Positions 24,176 through 37,521 of a stretch of DNA of 64,000 nt are shown piece after piece. The stretch is taken from NCBI RefSeq assembly GCF_028858725.1, contig NC_084768.1, positions 5,067,853-5,131,852 on the forward strand, in the 5' to 3' direction. The notes below the pieces were generated by a model. That model was not told the DNA's origin, did not search any database, and saw only the letters and a list, made by a program, of their open reading frames with translations. This stretch comes from Colius striatus. Its lineage: Eukaryota; Chordata; Aves; Coliiformes; Coliidae. Made by a program: the position numbers and the translations under genes. The stretch's first letter is position 1. Each line of letters begins with the position of its first letter.

Positions 24176-26010
24176 CTGTAATAATAAACAGAAGCTGTTA
24201 ATGGCATTAAAAAAAATATCTAAATTACTAGTCTACTTATGGTATGTTACCTGTTGAACTATTTTTCTTTGAGACGACAATATGTTACTGTGTTGATAGT
24301 ATCTAATAAGATCCCAAATAAAATCCAAATCCAGGGTGATCTCTGATTTATGCAACAGATGACACTTCACTCAAGATACAAGATAATTTTCATTCGATAT
24401 ATTAAAGACTTCAAATCAGGAAGAAAGATCACTTGATATATACTATTGCAGAAAGCAGAGCTTGACGTAAGAAAAACCATGCAATCAGACATGTTACAAT
24501 GGCAATTACAGGCTAGTAATCAGACAACTATTTTTAAGTTGCTAAGAAAGGCTCATGAAGTGAAATTCTAGTTTCCATTTTAAACTTTATTGGGACAGTG
24601 AAATACTGTGGATAATAAAGATAAAGCTGTGACTTTTTACTTCTCACTTGGGCTAACTATTAGTAGTTTATTGTAGTTAATTGTGATAGCAGAAAGAAGA
24701 CTGATCACATGAACAGCCCTTGACTGAAGTAACATATACAGGCTGGGACAACTTTGATGTCAATCATTGCTGTCAGCTATGCAAGATACTCGATGTTCTT
24801 ATGGCAAAGTATAAGTTCAATCCAATTGTATCCACTATGGCAATGCAAAAACCCCTCCATCTTAAATACTGTCACATGTTTTTATACTTCTGGGGTTTTT
24901 GTTGGTTGAATCTTAAATATAATTAACAACAGATGTTTCCAGTTGCTAAAATAGAACTTTAAAGTTAAGCATTTTAATCTTACACAGTTGTCAATACTGT
25001 ATACCAGATAACAGACTTCTAACCTTGCAACTCCACTGTTTATAAAGAAGATGTCAGAATAAGCTCAAATTAAAATTTTTTAATTCATTTCATTACTTAC
25101 TATAAACAATTAAAACTTCTGCTTTAATTTTCTTTTAGAAAACGTTTTCAAAACAAATGTTCAAGTCAGGACATGGAAAAATATAACCTTACTGGAATGG
25201 AGTAAATTCACATTTCACTTAAAATACACTATGAATATATGTAATTAAAAATGAGCTTTCACTATTAAATTGAGTACCAACCTAATCAGTGATCATTACT
25301 TCCACGGGAAACTGAACTAAAAATGTTACGTTGCATTGTCTGATTAGAACGTCATAAATTTACATTCCCTTTACATTTTCAACTAGACGTTACATTTAAG
25401 ATAAAAACTAAGATCTGTCTATGAAAACCCAGAACTGGTATGAAACAATATTCCAGAGATCAAAAATACCAGATTGTTTTTAAAGCTTTTTTCACTATCC
25501 AAATAAAGATGTTACTTTAAAAAAGACACTGATGAGCAGCTGAGATACTAGCTTGCATAATTAAAGCTCCCCTGGACTTAAAACATGAACTACTTCAAAG
25601 GTGAAGGAAACATGGAGTAGTGAGATTATAAACTTCACTACCTTGTCTCTATTCACTATTACTTAAAAACATTTAACAAGAATTGTACCAGCAATCTTAG
25701 ATTTAGATCTCAGTTACCACACTCACTGATACACTGAATGTTTATACTAGCTCTGTGATATTGACAGTTGTCTGCATTTTTCTATGAAAAAGCTAGTACA
25801 AAGAGGGAGGCAGAGGAATAATCAACCTTTTTCTATCTCATGAACTAAGTATTTTTATTTATGTGTATAAAGAACTAAATACACCCAATTTAGGACAAGG
25901 GTAGAATGAGCATTTTACAGTTGTTATTACTCCAAATAATTCTTACAGTGTATTTCTTCCTTTCAAACAAGGATCTCTATGGAAGACCATCACTGTAGGA
26001 ATCTAAAATA

Positions 26011-26034
26011 TGTAAGATATCTTGTAAGATATCT
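26011..26034. repeat. Tandem 12-bp duplication
   Basis: TGTAAGATATCT occurs twice head to tail at 26011-26022 and 26023-26034. It is a small local duplication in SELENOF intron 2 with no evident function. Confidence 0.85.
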
Positions 26035-27283
26035 GCTCCCAGTTTGTAGCTCGGAGACAATATCTGACAGAAGGAAACTTTAACAAAGAAAACAGCTCAA
26101 TCATGACGTCTATATTTTGAGCTTATAACTCTGCTGTAATTGAAGCCTAACTGTGCTGGTACATAAAAAGTTCAGATTCATGCTGGGACAAACAGCTGCT
26201 CTCTAGATAGCTGAGTGAAAAAAAAAGAAAAATCAGTTGGCTTCATTTATAACTCTAAACAAAGGTGTCTTTTGGAAGAAACAGGTTTATTTGCATCACT
26301 TAACCCACAACAAAAGCATACTTGTTAATATCTACTGCTGCAACCATCCCATCATGTCCAGACCAGATGGCCTCCAAAGTTCCTTCTGAAGGCATTTCTG
26401 TGTTCAAGTATTACCAGGAATGACTTGTATCACTCAATTTAGAGGCATACAAACATGATGAGTCAGTTCATTACACAAGCTTAACTCATAAGTTAGTTCA
26501 TTTAAAAATAATGCTTCACTTGTTTTAGTGCTCATGAAAGTTAATTTAGTATCACGAGCAACAAAATAAACACCCTCTTACTGTTACTAGTGTCCATTTT
26601 AACATCCAAACCAAGTGCTGTTATGATTTCCAGGCTGATTCATGTCTGCATCTATAAAAATAACTTAGCTTTTTAAAAACCATTCTAACAGTATGCTTTC
26701 TAAGGCTATTGCACAAAATCTTAACTTTTCCCTCATCTTTTACACAGTTGATGAACTTGAGTTAAATTTCATTCAATAGCTTTTTGTAATCACCTGAATG
26801 TCTTGTAATAGTTCATACTGATGTAATGAAGATGGCTAGTGGCAACTGAAAGGGGAAAAAACACCCCATCAGTCATGTCTGCTTTAATGATGGGGAGAAA
26901 TGGTAGTTGTAACACAGTACAGCAACAGTTACGTAAGAATACTGTTAGATAAAAACATATAATGTAAAAATAATTGTTCCAGCAATTAAAAACAGGGAAC
27001 TTTAGGTGAAAGAAAACATTTCACCTGTTATTAGGAAAGGAATTAAAGCAATTTCTGCAAGACAAAAACTCCAGTTTTACTTCATTTCTAAATAATACTG
27101 TTGTTATTATTATACATATTATTATAAAATGTGGTATTGTTATCAAACTACTCATGGAGAAAACTCCAGAAGAAACATCACATTCCTGCTATGTAACTGA
27201 ACGTTTACAACCAAAAAAGAATTCAGATCAAACTGAACTGAAAAGATAGTACTTAAAAGTACTGATCAACAGCAAAGAAAGAT

Positions 27284-27648
27284 TAGGGGGAATGCAGCCC
27301 CACTGTTGAACACAGAGGGTGCCCTGGTGACAGAGGATGCAGAGAAGGTGAACTACTGAATGCCTTCTTTGCTTCAGTCTTTATGGCCCAGTCCAGCAAG
27401 GATAACAGGATGGCCTGGACAACAGAGGACTTGCCCTGGGTGGAAAAGGAAGAGGTTAAAGAATTGCTGGCCAAACTTAATGCTAATAAATCAATGTCTC
27501 CTGATGGGATGCATCCTAGAGTGCTGAGGGAGCTGGCTGATGTGTTTGCTAAGCCTTGCTCCATCATTTTTGAACAATCATGGAGGACAGGTGAGGTGCC
27601 TGAGGACTGGAGAAAGGCCAATGTCACTGTGATTCTGTGATTCTATGA
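27284..27648 (+). mobile_element. CR1 LINE fragment: start of RT region joined to the 3' tail
   Basis: In plus orientation, 27383-27640 reads as the CR1 ORF2 segment entering the reverse transcriptase ([53 protein letters not shown]). Right after the last of these, the sequence runs straight into GATTCTGTGATTCTATGA, the CR1 3'-terminal repeat. The RT core and C-terminal part normally between them (well over 1 kb) are absent. The copy is therefore internally deleted as well as 5'-truncated. It lies in SELENOF intron 2, antisense to the gene. Confidence 0.9.
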
Positions 27649-27766
27649 AGAGATTGATGGTGTTAGATCAAACCTGACAAAAGAACTGTAGTGTAAAATA
27701 CAACAAATGATTGATAGTTCTACTTTTACATCACCTCTGCTCTGCACACCATTCCATCCAGTTGGA

Positions 27767-27822
27767 ACTTACTTAGTAACTTAGTTACTTACTTAGTAAC
27801 AACAGTAACAGTAGTTACTAAG
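27767..27822. repeat. Local direct and inverted repeats (TTAGTAAC cluster)
   Basis: The 14-mer ACTTACTTAGTAAC occurs at 27767-27780 and 27787-27800. The inverse of its last nine bases, GTTACTAAG, lies at 27814-27822. Together they can form a 9-bp stem with a 13-nt loop. It could be replication slippage or a decayed mobile-element end. No family was recognised. Confidence 0.7.
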
Positions 27823-30800
27823 CCTAACCCTGCACAGGTTACCAGGTGTCACTCAAACTGCATTTGTACAGCTATGTGCAATCAGATGAAAAAAATTATA
27901 AAACCATCACAACTTAAAACATGCAATGAGACAGGCTGTTAACATAAAGCCACATAACACTATATAGCCATCCTGTGGTATCTGGATTCCCTCCAGTATT
28001 GGCATATTTTCCTCTTCTAATACCAGTTTAAAAAAGAAAGTTAAGCTCTGAGAGCAAGCAGTAAAACACAACTTAGGACTACTGCTAACACCCTGGAATT
28101 TTCACTTGCTTCAGGAACAAGACAATTTTCCACTAAATAACTGTCAACAAATAATATTGTCCAATGCAAACAATTTTTGCTTTTACAAAATTCACTGTTA
28201 TTTAAATAGTACTATATAAGCACATCTGCCAAAGAGACTGGCTCATCCTCTATCAACTCATACTATTGAAACTTGAAAGAAAAGTCAGGAAAAACACAGA
28301 TACTCTTATTGACCACAGTTGTTTGGTACGTGCAAACTGGTACAGTTTTAAAGTAGAGAGTGTGATCTCTTTTTTGAAAGGCATGGAAATTAATTTTTAA
28401 TGTGTCCCATAAGCCCAGGAAACAAAACAACAAATTGATAATTGATATTTGTTCTTATGAGAAATTAAGTCACAAAGACCAAGTTTCCTCTGCTCTTTCC
28501 TAAACTATAGTAACCAACAATTAATTTGTCATCTTTATTAGAGAACTAGATTACTTAAAATAAAGGAATATACACTGAGGCAGAGGCCATAAAATGTTTC
28601 CTCTTCTATGTAGGAAAGAATGTGGAGTACTTGTATGGACACTGAAAAGTTTTTAAAATCACTCTAGTCTCCCTCTTCCCTGGTGACAGAAAATGAACAA
28701 GAAACTATGGGTTAACAGAGAGCAGTCAGAAAGCCTCACTGCCAGGAACATCATGAATTGCTGTTCTCTAATACAGAAAGCCAATAAAGTCATTGCTATA
28801 CACTCAACATCGTTCAGAACTGATGTCATCAGTAAATTTAGCAGCAAAGCCACTGCTTCCATTCACAACTCATTATCCTGTGAGGAGAGATGCCCAGCTC
28901 TAAAGAGTCTGGAAACAAAGAGTCAAAGAGCCAAAAATCACTTGTCTGAATTAGTGCTATTCTTGTGATGAGCGCTATGTTCAGAAGAATTTGCCCATAA
29001 TACAAAGCTGAAGCGAAATCTAAGCTGTCATTTATTTGCAGGGAAGGAAATTCCAACTGAACATAAGGGTGGAAAAAAAGTCAAAATGAGGGTGTTCAAG
29101 GGCTGAAGTAATTTACTAAGAAAGGTTGTAAAAATCTTGTGTCCTTGGAGATCTTCAGAACTTTTAGAGTTCTGCTTTGAATAGGAAATCCAACTTTTTT
29201 CTTCTGTATGTACGTAATAGTTGCATGTTACTATTACAATCTTCAACATACAGAAAATGTGTCATCCAAGTGCTTTATTTTGGTGTTAAACAATCTCCAC
29301 CTTGCAATATTATGCAAATATTTTGAATCTTTAAATCCAACAACCATCAAAAAGTTTCAAAACCACTTCCTCTCCAGGCAGACTATTTTTTGACTTTGCT
29401 CTCAGCAATGGCTTGTAGTAAGGTCATCTGAGCAAAGGATCTGGCGCAAGGGTGAAAGAAAATGCAGAAGCTGAACACTCATGAATTTTAAACCTCTGTA
29501 ACTGTAGCAGGGATTAGGTAGTGTAAATGTCCAATTTATTTGGCTGAGGACCAGAGTTGAACAGAGGAGCAGGGTTGCAGAAAAAGGTTCTCACTTGGTC
29601 TTACTGAACTATGTAAGCCAAAACGTGGAAACAGAAAGTTAAAAGTTTACATTCTGATGTTAGAATGTACTGTCCAGTCAATTTTGCTATCTAACCATCT
29701 ATTCACCACTAGAAGCAGAATCCTTGAACATCTTTTTTTCTCCAGAATCTGTGCTTTTATTAAAAGCATAAGCATCTTAGCAGAGTTGCAAAGAAAATAT
29801 TGGGAATAGAATTCATCAACTATTTATTTGACTTTCTGCATTTAAGTAACGTGGAGACTTTGTACTTTTTGAAGCTGTTTCAACAGATTAGAGTCAAATG
29901 CCAGTGTGTTATCCAGATGTGTGTACAGATGAAAGTGATCAAACTTAATCAGCCAAACCTATTCCATTCACTAGCTCAGATGCTCACTGACAACTAGAAA
30001 GGAGGTTTTCTTCCATAGGTAAAGCTTGCCTTACTACAGACAAATAATGTAGTTTATCTTAGTTTATCTGACACAGATGAACCTTCGGTGAATCTAATCC
30101 AAGCACAAGGTGGCAAATTTCTGTCTTGGGCATTGACTAGCTAGCTACACCTTCCTTATCAAGGACTACACTAATTTTCATTGCTGATAACATAATGTAC
30201 AGAAGGAGGGGAAACAGTGTACATGGCAAAGTTCCTGAGAAGGACATCCACTTTAGCACATTCTTACAAGGAACAGCTGTGAATAAAACCCTTAAGCAAC
30301 AGTACACTGATAGCAGACTTTCTCAATTTAACAGATCATCTCAATTCCAACTTTCCTGTCAACATTGCCTATAATATTATTCCACTCTAAAGTGTATGGG
30401 TCACTTTTTAGTTGAAAGCAAACTTTTAAGGGAGAGCATTTGACATATTAGCCTTAAAAAGAGTTGTGATTATTTACTTGAGTGTTAAATAAAATATGCT
30501 GTCACTGAATGATGCTATTTTTAGAAATCCCACTTGGTAAAGACAATGAACACAAACCATTTTTTGTGTAACACGTTCGAAATAAGGAGTAGAGCAATGT
30601 AAAAGCTTTTTTTTAAACAAGCAAAGTATTTTACAGAACACATTAAAAGACAGTAAAGCTGGGGTTTGAGAAAAAGCTACAAGTAAACTAAAATTCTACT
30701 TGATTTATACAAGTATTAACATTGCTTACACTTGTGTTACACCTCTGAGATGTCAATGAATTCTCAATAGTTCTTTATTCATTGAGTTAAAACCCAAGTA

Positions 30801-33800
30801 ATAAGACTGCTTCTTTGGAACTATTCACGGTAAGACCCTCTGACAGAATAAGAAGGCAGTAAACAGTAACCTTTGAGTGTGGAAAAAAAACCCCAACCAA
30901 ATAAAAACAACACACCCAAACCACAACTATCCTGAAAAATGAAACTAAGTTGGGTCACACAAGAATAGCCTAGAGCATTAAAAGCATTTTAGGTTACTCT
31001 AGTTTCAATAATCACTGTGAGTTTTGTAAACTATTTGGAGTTTTAAGAAGTAAATCTGAACAAGAACGTAACCTTATTCTTCCTTATAATCCATAAGAGC
31101 ACATTTACAGGTCTGTATGTGTAAAAATGGGGAGTTTTAAGAGTGCTTTTGATTTTTAAATAAAAGTAGCACAGAGTCATAATTACAGTGAACATGTTCA
31201 TTACTAATATTACACTAAATACTTAATTTCCAGGAGGGATCTAACACTAACACTACCCAAAGAATTGGTTTTAAGTTACAGTCAAACTCCAAGCTAAGGA
31301 GAATATACATCTTATCCATTACAATTAAAATAACTCCTACACATTAATTTTTAAGGGCCTGAATGACAACTTTGTTGTGAGTGACAGATAAGGTAGACTA
31401 TAGAATTTGTCTAGGCAAGTTTTTTACTTTTCAGTGAAATTAAGTCATCTTTTCTTGAGATGAGACGAAATTGAATGTTAGCAGCTACTAATTAAATGGG
31501 CTAAATAGGTATGATTCATTCTTTCTTTGTGTATTGTCCCTCACCTCCATATTTTTCACCCACAAAAAGCTCTTGATTGTGTGATACTGTGCAAAAACAA
31601 GTGGTTGACATGGAAGAAAGAATTGGAGCATAGGCTTCACTTTCAACAGACTAAAAGTTCTGTGGTTTTGCAGTGTTTTAACAAGCTGAATCATTGATGT
31701 CTTAAAATGATTTCCCACAGATTCAAGTACTGAAGACTTGCAAGAACAATCTCAGCTTGAAAACATGGATGATCTTCCTGTGCAAATGTCAAGTACATGT
31801 TTAAGTACAGCACTAGTTACAATGCAACAAGAAGGGAATAGCTCTGCCACCTGCCTATCTGCCACATGTTTTGACCTATCTAATTGCACTAAAAACATTT
31901 ACCCAAGTGGCCAGTGGAAATCCATGATAAAATCCTAGGAGAGGTTCCTTTGCTTCGCTTTTGGCTCTTCCATCCATTATCCAGAGTGTTTTAGTATGTA
32001 TTCTTAGGACTTTCTCCCCAGTTGGTTCTGTTTTCAGCATTTTTCAAAATGTTGAGAAAACACAATACTTAAAAGGTCACTAAATACCACTGTTTTCTAA
32101 ATCTCATTCGTCGTGTTTGTCTACAGCCAATGGGGTTATGTCCACAGATGTGCACTAACTTTCAAATAGTCATAAATTCTGGAAATGTTAGGTTCAGGTA
32201 GGATGTAGACTGGGGATTTTTTTGAAAAAGTAACAGCCAAATTTTAAGCTGCCCACATTTATTTCAGGTTAATATTTCACCATAGTTTCATGTCAAGATC
32301 AAGGGAAACTTCTGTGTTTGCTGGTGTGGGAAGAACATCAAGTTGGAAACCTCCCTCCTTACAGCACAATAATCCATTCTGCAATATTTTAGTTGCTATA
32401 TTTAATACAAGTTTGTTGAAAATAATCCAGAATTTCTCATTACCTTACCAATGCAGTAGCCAGATAATCCAATCAATTATTAAACCATGCTTTGACAGCT
32501 CATCGTGAATATGAGCATAAGCTGTGAAAAATCTCATGATTTCAGGTTTTCTTCTCCTTAAATTCGCAGGGCAGAGCAGTTATTACCCACCTCTACATCA
32601 CTTTAAAAGTGTGTATACAGACTTCTGTAGGATTATGTTTTCCCAGTTTTACAGTAGGATCATAAACTATTTAGAAATAGTATATGACAGATGTGTGATG
32701 TTACCTACAATAACTTGCCATCTAAAACATCCATTTTCACATCTCAAATTTCCTAAGCCAACTTCTGTTTATACCTGATGTCACATTATCTGATTCACTA
32801 AACCCCTTAACATTACAACAGGATAAATACTTGCCAACAAGAATTTTAAATGCTGAAGTTCTACACATCTTAGTGAGCAAAATATACTCAGCTCCGTTTA
32901 GAAACACTGACGACTTTTAAGGGCTGTAGCAGTCCTGCACAGTGCAACTTTGAAACTTAATGTATCAAAGATATCAACACAAAGTTGACTTTTAAAATCA
33001 ATTTGGATCTTGACATGCATATAATGAAGAGATAAATATAAGATTATATTATACAATTAATGCAATATGTTTATCACTGTGTCTGAAATGATCACAAAGC
33101 ATAAATGAAGCTGCAGATGAAGTGCAGCTATTTTCAGCTACTGCAAAATATGGACAATCTCTCCTGCTACTACAATTTCACGCACAGTTAGCTTCACCTC
33201 CATTTCATCCTTCTATGTTTTACACACCAGCAGCATTCTGCATCTGACAGACTGAAGCTTAAAACTTGCAGCTGTCTAAAGCAATATTGTTTAAGCCAAT
33301 TTCTGAATTAGTCTGAAAGTGGATACTAAAAGAATTCTAGAAGAGAAGAAAAATCACCAAAAGATTTCTTTTCATTTTACCTATAGTACAATTACAAAGT
33401 AATTAAAACACTTCACTGGACAGGTGTCAGCAGAAGTTGAGAGCAATATTGGGTAGCATGAGCACTTCACAGCTATTTTCCACAGTATCAATTCACAGAC
33501 TACAGGACCAATAACGAGACCGGGATTAATAAACATGTTTCAAGGATGTGAAATTGCTGAAATCTGTCAACATCACATTTGAGGCTGCACTGATGCTGTT
33601 CAACACAAAGTATTTTTAGAACTGGGCATATTTCACAGATCATTTGTGAAAAGCAGCAATTATATATACAAATTCTCAGATACACACAATACCCCATTAC
33701 TTCTAATTTTAAATTCTCATTTAAAATTTAGGTGCATCACTTCTAACACCTGACACAGCCTTACAAGCAGAATAAATCCTGAAGTCAGTCCTGGAATTCT

Positions 33801-34251
33801 AAGTTTTCAAGTCTGTTTGCAGCACAGACTACCAACACGATGTGTCACGATAGGAACAATTATCTGCTCACATAATGACCAAGCTAGGTCATGTACTGGA
33901 ATCGTGGTTCATTTAAAAAACCAAAAAAGACTCTACTTTGAACTTTGCAGGATGCACTTTGAGGGTGTTCAAGCACGTAGTTACAGCATTACCAAAACCC
34001 AGAGCACCACTGATCTAGAATTCAGCAACATAGACGGTTACTAACCTGCAGGTCAGACAGGTTACACCTAGGTGCAGGTTTTCAGAGTAAGAGTTAAAAA
34101 CTCTTCAAGTAAGGGCAGGAAAAAACTTTTAAGATTTTTAACATCCATTCACTCTCAATTATTGAATTTTATTAGAAAGAAAAATTCTATGGGAACCTTA
34201 AAAAAAACCCAGGGAAAGGGATTAAATACAGCAAAAGTTCACCCAGTACCT

Positions 34252-34979
34252 CCACCAGTACAGGCTGGGGGTTGAACTGCTGAAGAGCAGCTCTGCAGGG
34301 AGAGACCTGGGGATCCTCATTGATAATAAACAAAATATGAGCTAGCAATGTGTCCTCGTGGCCAAGAAGGCCAATGGCATTCTGTGATGCATCAAGAAGA
34401 GTGTGGGCAGCAGGTCAAGGGAGGTTCTTCTGCCCCTCTACTCTGCCCTGGTGAGGTCTCATCTGGAGTCCTGTGTCCAGTTCTGGGCTCCTCAGCTCAA
34501 GAGGGACAGAGAACTGCTGGAGAGAGGCCAGCACAGGGCCACCAAGATGATCAGGGGACTGGAGCATCTTCCTTATGAGGAAAGGCTGTGGGAACTGGGG
34601 CTGTTTAGTGTAGAGGAGACTGAGGGGAGAATCTCACTAACATTTACAAATATCTAAAGGGTGGGTGTCAGGAGGTTGGGACATCCCTTTTTTCTATAGT
34701 AGCCAGCAACAGGACAAGGGGTGATGGGATGAAGCTGGAACACAAAAAGTTCCATTTAAACATAAGAAAAAACTGTTTCAGTGTTTCAGTGAGGGAGCCC
34801 TGGCACAGGCTGCCCAGAGGGGTTGTGGAGGCTCCTTCCTTGAAGGTCTTCAAGACCCGCCTGGACATGTTCCTATGCGACCTGATCTAGGTGAACCTGC
34901 TTCTGCAGGGGGGTTGGACTAGATGATCTCTAAAAGTCTCTTCCAATCCCTACCATTCTGTGATTCTATGATTCTATGA
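34252..34979 (+). mobile_element. CR1 LINE, 5'-truncated, frame broken
   Basis: About 730 bp in plus orientation, from 'caccagtacaggctgggggt' to the tail TGTGATTCTATGATTCTATGA. Most bases agree with the copy at 18661-19428, but the ORF2 remnant is interrupted: the frame opened at 34403 stops at 34657 after a small deletion in the segment that reads [10 protein letters not shown] in the other copy. It lies in SELENOF intron 2, antisense to the gene. Confidence 0.95.
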
Positions 34980-36161
34980 AAAGTTACCATTCAGTTTTTC
35001 TGTTCTCCATGTGTATCATAAAAATACCACTTCAGCAAGAAGCTACTATAAATTAGGTTGTTAATTTTTATGTAAGATAAAAACCTTAAGCCAAATTACA
35101 GACACCTACTACAGTCAGTGCTATGTTAAATCACAAGACAATCTGAAATGTGATAACTCTGAATACAATCTGTTAAGACAATATTCTTATAACATCAAGC
35201 TAATAATTTAGCACATAATTGTGTAAACACAGTGTTAGAACACTGCAATATTTCTATACATATACAGGGTATGGAGAGCCTGTATTCAAACTGGATATGA
35301 AAATGCATGAAAATAGTATCATAATCACTCCTATAATTTGATATTAGTGTGCTAGCTCCAAACCACAAATATCATTTGATTCACTTCCTTAAAAAATGTT
35401 ACAGAAGAAAAAGAAAATCATAATCAAGGTGTACATTGAGTTGTGTCATAGCAGCAAATTGTTCACATTTACTACCAAGCACAAGCAGAAAATCAAACTA
35501 GGTAAACAAACAAATAGATTTCAAAAACCAACTTACAATAAATAATCTCTTGGTTCCTATGAATATACAAGTTCTGGTTCACTGTGAAGGGATTTGTTGA
35601 AGAACATGCAGCCCTTTGCTTTTAGTTCAACTACATTCAGGATGACCAAACCAAAAGAGGTTTAGAGACTAACAACTTTTACACAAAATGGCATTTGATT
35701 AGCCTCACCCAAGAAGCGTGACTATCCACATGGTGAAACCCAGGTTTCATTAAGGATAATCAGAAATGTATCCATTGATTTTAAGTTCTCTTGTTTGATC
35801 TAACTTTTACTAATGCACCGTTTACAATACATGCAAGTTATATCCTTGAGTAAATGACTGATAAATTGATAGAGACAAGTTCTATTTTCTCAGAAGTGAC
35901 ATTGACAGAAATGGAACATATCTTCTCTATTTTTTTTCCAATAACTGACAACACAAATTATCCTGCTCCACAAGTTCTTGTGCTACATCTTACACCATCT
36001 GAGGCAAAACTGTATGAATATAACCCGAACAAAAGTAAAAACATCCACTCCTAAGTGAGGACAGGAGCCCATTCCCTTTTGGTATATTTTATTAGATTTT
36101 ATTCAGAAACTTTCCAGCTTTTGTGTGTGCGTTTGTGTGTATGTAGAGATATGTACATACA

Positions 36162-36221
36162 CAGAATCATGGAATCCTTTAGGTTGTAAAAGACCATTAA
36201 GCTCATTGAGTCCAATCATTA
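36162..36221 (-). mobile_element. Short CR1 3'-end fragment
   Basis: About 60 bp. The reverse complement shows 'ttggactcaatgagcttaat' followed by 'ggtcttttacaacctaaagg' and a GGATTCCATGATTCTGTG tail, the CR1 3'-terminal signature. It is diverged and comes from a different subfamily than the long copies. Confidence 0.75.
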
Positions 36222-37353
36222 CATATAGAAAGAACTGGAGGATTTTCCAGAGGCAGACTTTCCTAGATAAGATTCATATATCTAACCAAGAAAAATTCTT
36301 AAGATATCAAGTCCCAAAAGGATTGTACTGAAATACTACTGCATTTTTTTGTTAATATATGAAACAGTGAAATTGACATTCTTAGCTCTTACCATAATAG
36401 TCTCTCAACAGGAAGGAACTCTTTATTCATTCTCTGCAAGTCTCAAACACTTGCTTTTTGATATTTAATATATTGTACCTAATTGTCATCACTGATTTAA
36501 AAAAAATGATAGGTAGACTTTTTTAGCAGTATGCTCAATTTAATTGACAGGTGAAACCTGCTAAATTTCTTCCCTACTATTGCATTGTTAGTTACTTAGC
36601 TGTCTCCTAGCCATTAAACATAATATGGGCATCTCTTCTTTCCCTTGGAATCCCTACTTTCCTTATAATTGATTTTTCTTCAATATATTCCAGAGTACTC
36701 TGACATTATAACTTATCTGAAATCACAAATTCTTTTCAAGATTCTAAAATTCTTCCTTGCTGACATATTTTAAGGGAGATATTTACTTACTACAGATAAA
36801 GGAAAGGCTTTGTGTGGGCTCTGAGCAAGACTTTGCAATACTTCTAGCTGTTAGAACCTCACTCCTTTCCCCACCGCAAAGTGAAATTGAGTAGTCGTGC
36901 TTCTGTCAGGTTTGTGTCAATTTAGACATGAAGGCTGTACCAGCCTTTTGTTCCTAGGGACTGAACTGAACTACCTTGGTCATTACACTATGAGTGAATG
37001 ACCAAGCAATGGCTGTGGTCAAGAACACCGCTCTCCTTATTCTCTTTTCGGGCCCTCTTCAAACCCTCTACATCTTTCAATTTAAAAGAGCTGGACATAG
37101 CTCCCATTAGTCGCTTCATACTGCAGAAGGGCTGTCACAGAACAAAAGGTTCCTCTGCTCATACAGTGACATTATTTAAGAGCAGTATGGCAAGTCTGAA
37201 AATCTAGACCCTGTCTGTACTGGAATATCAAGAAACATTGTACTTCCCTCTTGAGATTATAATCCAGATTCTCATATATTTTTAAATGAAAAGTTTCATA
37301 AACACAGCACAATGTGTAAAGTTACTCTGCAAAGGATTTGGTCTAAAACCCAC

Positions 37354-37521
37354 CTTTCTGGTTTCCAGCTGAGCTTCTTCTTGGCAGCACTGCCTGCAGA
37401 ATGGATCCAACTGATTCAGATTGAACTGTCCAAGAAGGTTGCAAGAACTGCACAGCAGGTTACTGGAGAAGCCCAGCTCTCTGCAAGCTTCTGACGACAA
37501 CTGTGCTCCATATACGCTTAT
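37354..37521 (-). CDS. SELENOF: SELENOF coding exon 2 (UGGT-binding Cys-rich domain)
   Basis: A 168-nt, 56-codon exon between acceptor TTGATTTTCAG and donor GTGGGTTTT. It reads ISVYGAQLSSEACRELGFSS, then NLLCSSCNLLGQFNLNQLDP, then FCRQCCQEEAQLETRK. The Cys pattern (EAC, CSSC, FCRQCC) is that of the SEP15 N-terminal cysteine-rich domain, which in mammals binds UDP-glucose:glycoprotein glucosyltransferase and so holds this soluble protein in the ER. Phase is 0 at both ends. A CR1 in opposite orientation lies in each flanking intron (34252-34979 and 38069-38572). An open frame on the plus strand over the same bases is only the antisense shadow. Confidence 0.98.

Larger units (their letters stand above)
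24176..37353 (-). other. SELENOF: SELENOF intron 2
   Basis: The longest intron of the gene at about 13.2 kb, with donor GTGGGT and acceptor ATTACAG. It carries CR1 pieces at 27284-27648, 34252-34979 and 36162-36221, plus small local repeats near 26011 and 27767. Otherwise it is AT-rich and apparently unique. No nested gene was recognised. Confidence 0.85.

Noticed and set aside
31738-31938. 66-codon open frame in SELENOF intron 2
   Set aside because: No similarity recognised and no supporting signals; chance open frame.
37312-37494. Plus-strand 60-codon open frame
   Set aside because: Antisense shadow of SELENOF exon 2.
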